NCBI RefSeq assembly: GCF_026241105.1 | Contig: NZ_JAPFFT010000002.1 | Location: 186,001 to 250,000, forward strand | Reading direction: 5' to 3' | Length of the DNA: 64,000 nucleotides | DNA from: Arthrobacter rhizophilus | GTDB taxonomy: Bacteria; Actinomycetota; Actinomycetes; Actinomycetales; Micrococcaceae | Shown: positions 63,779-64,000 of the stretch, piece after piece | Layout: each line of letters begins with the position of its first letter | How positions within the stretch are numbered: the stretch's first letter is position 1 | Program-made: the position numbers and the translations under genes | The notes under the pieces: generated by a model | Databases searched by the model: none | Seen by the model: the letters and a program-made list of their open reading frames with translations, nothing else | What the model was told of the DNA's origin: nothing

Positions 63779-63863
63779 ATTTAGTCCACGCATCCAGTAA
63801 GGCAAGGCTGGCCTGCGAGACCCTCGCCCGCGGCACCCCTACTACTTCACGTAGAATACTTTG

Positions 63864-64000
63864 GTGCGATCCCCCGAATCCCCTGTCCTCACCATCGATG
63901 GACTCATCAAGGACGTCGGCCCGCTGGCTTCCCTTGACGGCAAGATGCTCCGGGTGGTCAGCGGACTGTCAATGTTTGCAGAACGCGGCCAGATCACTGC
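63864..64000 (+). CDS. ABC transporter ATPase, N-terminal part (cut by window end)
   Basis: GTG 63864 opens MRSPESPVLTIDGLIKDVGP, LASLDGKMLRVVSGLSMFAE, RGQITA, the first strands of an ABC-2-type exporter ATPase just before Walker A. AGAATACT lies about 10 bases before the start, like a -10 element of a leaderless or short-leader transcript. Divergent from sufR. Confidence 0.75.
   Translation, partial: MRSPESPVLTIDGLIKDVGPLASLDGKMLRVVSGLSMFAERGQIT

Overview
The window looks like chromosomal DNA of a high-GC actinobacterium of the Arthrobacter / Pseudarthrobacter / Paenarthrobacter type. The grounds are strong GC bias at third codon positions, many GTG starts, a SufR-SufB-SufD-Rieske-SufC-SufT cluster, a BioY-EcfA-EcfT biotin importer, Lsr2, DUF3099, and SURF1 next to a small Cys-rich protein. 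This assignment is made by eye from gene content, not from a search.

Layout. (1) 1-4.8 kb: a thiolase cut by the window edge, then gene remnants (PucR-type regulator, SnoaL-like), an orphan phospholipase D-like protein with an EVE/PUA-like C-terminal region, a small DUF4234 membrane protein, an inverted-repeat element and the 3' end of a tRNA-Leu-like gene. (2) 4.8-24.5 kb: a catabolic region. It holds an MHS-type transporter diverging from a semialdehyde-type dehydrogenase; a decayed junction of a benzoate transporter (BenE) remnant with a multiply frameshifted LuxR-type regulator; then one strand carrying a complete peptide/nickel-type ABC importer (lipoprotein, permease, permease-ATPase fusion, ATPase), a ThDP enzyme, a PLP aminotransferase and an M20 amidohydrolase. 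A convergent LysR gene follows, and two adjacent YtcJ-type amidohydrolases. A plausible job is uptake and hydrolysis of an amide-like compound, transamination, 2-oxo acid decarboxylation and aldehyde oxidation; the substrate cannot be read from the sequence.

(3) 24.5-43 kb: an accessory, decaying region. It has an IS110-type transposase remnant, lower-GC unknown genes, an Lsr2 gene with a strong terminator, a secreted seven-repeat YVTN propeller, truncated hydrolase and DUF427 genes, a PAS/GGDEF/EAL protein, and a group II intron (RT ORF, domain V, plausible ends) inside a broken tyrosine-recombinase-like gene. After it come RidA, SMI1/KNR4, P-loop kinase-like and methyltransferase genes, several with stops or frameshifts. 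A second copy of the inverted-repeat element lies at the right border (42.84 kb), matching the one at 2.74 kb.

(4) 43-64 kb: conserved core genome. It contains a TrmH/SpoU methyltransferase with an odd internal insertion, TauE/SafE, ABC ATPases, SerB, two SDRs (one FabG-like), DUF3099, SURF1, YbaK, SRPBCC, ABC-F, bioY-ecfA-ecfT, an acyl-CoA ligase plus a thiolase lacking its second catalytic Cys, the suf operon with SufR, and the start of a divergent ABC ATPase gene.

No rRNA, complete tRNA or CRISPR array was seen. The most notable points are the paired inverted-repeat elements, the tRNA-end remnant, the intron-interrupted recombinase, the PLD-EVE-like protein, an upstream motif shared by three catabolic units, the Cys-to-Ser thiolase and the TrmH insertion.
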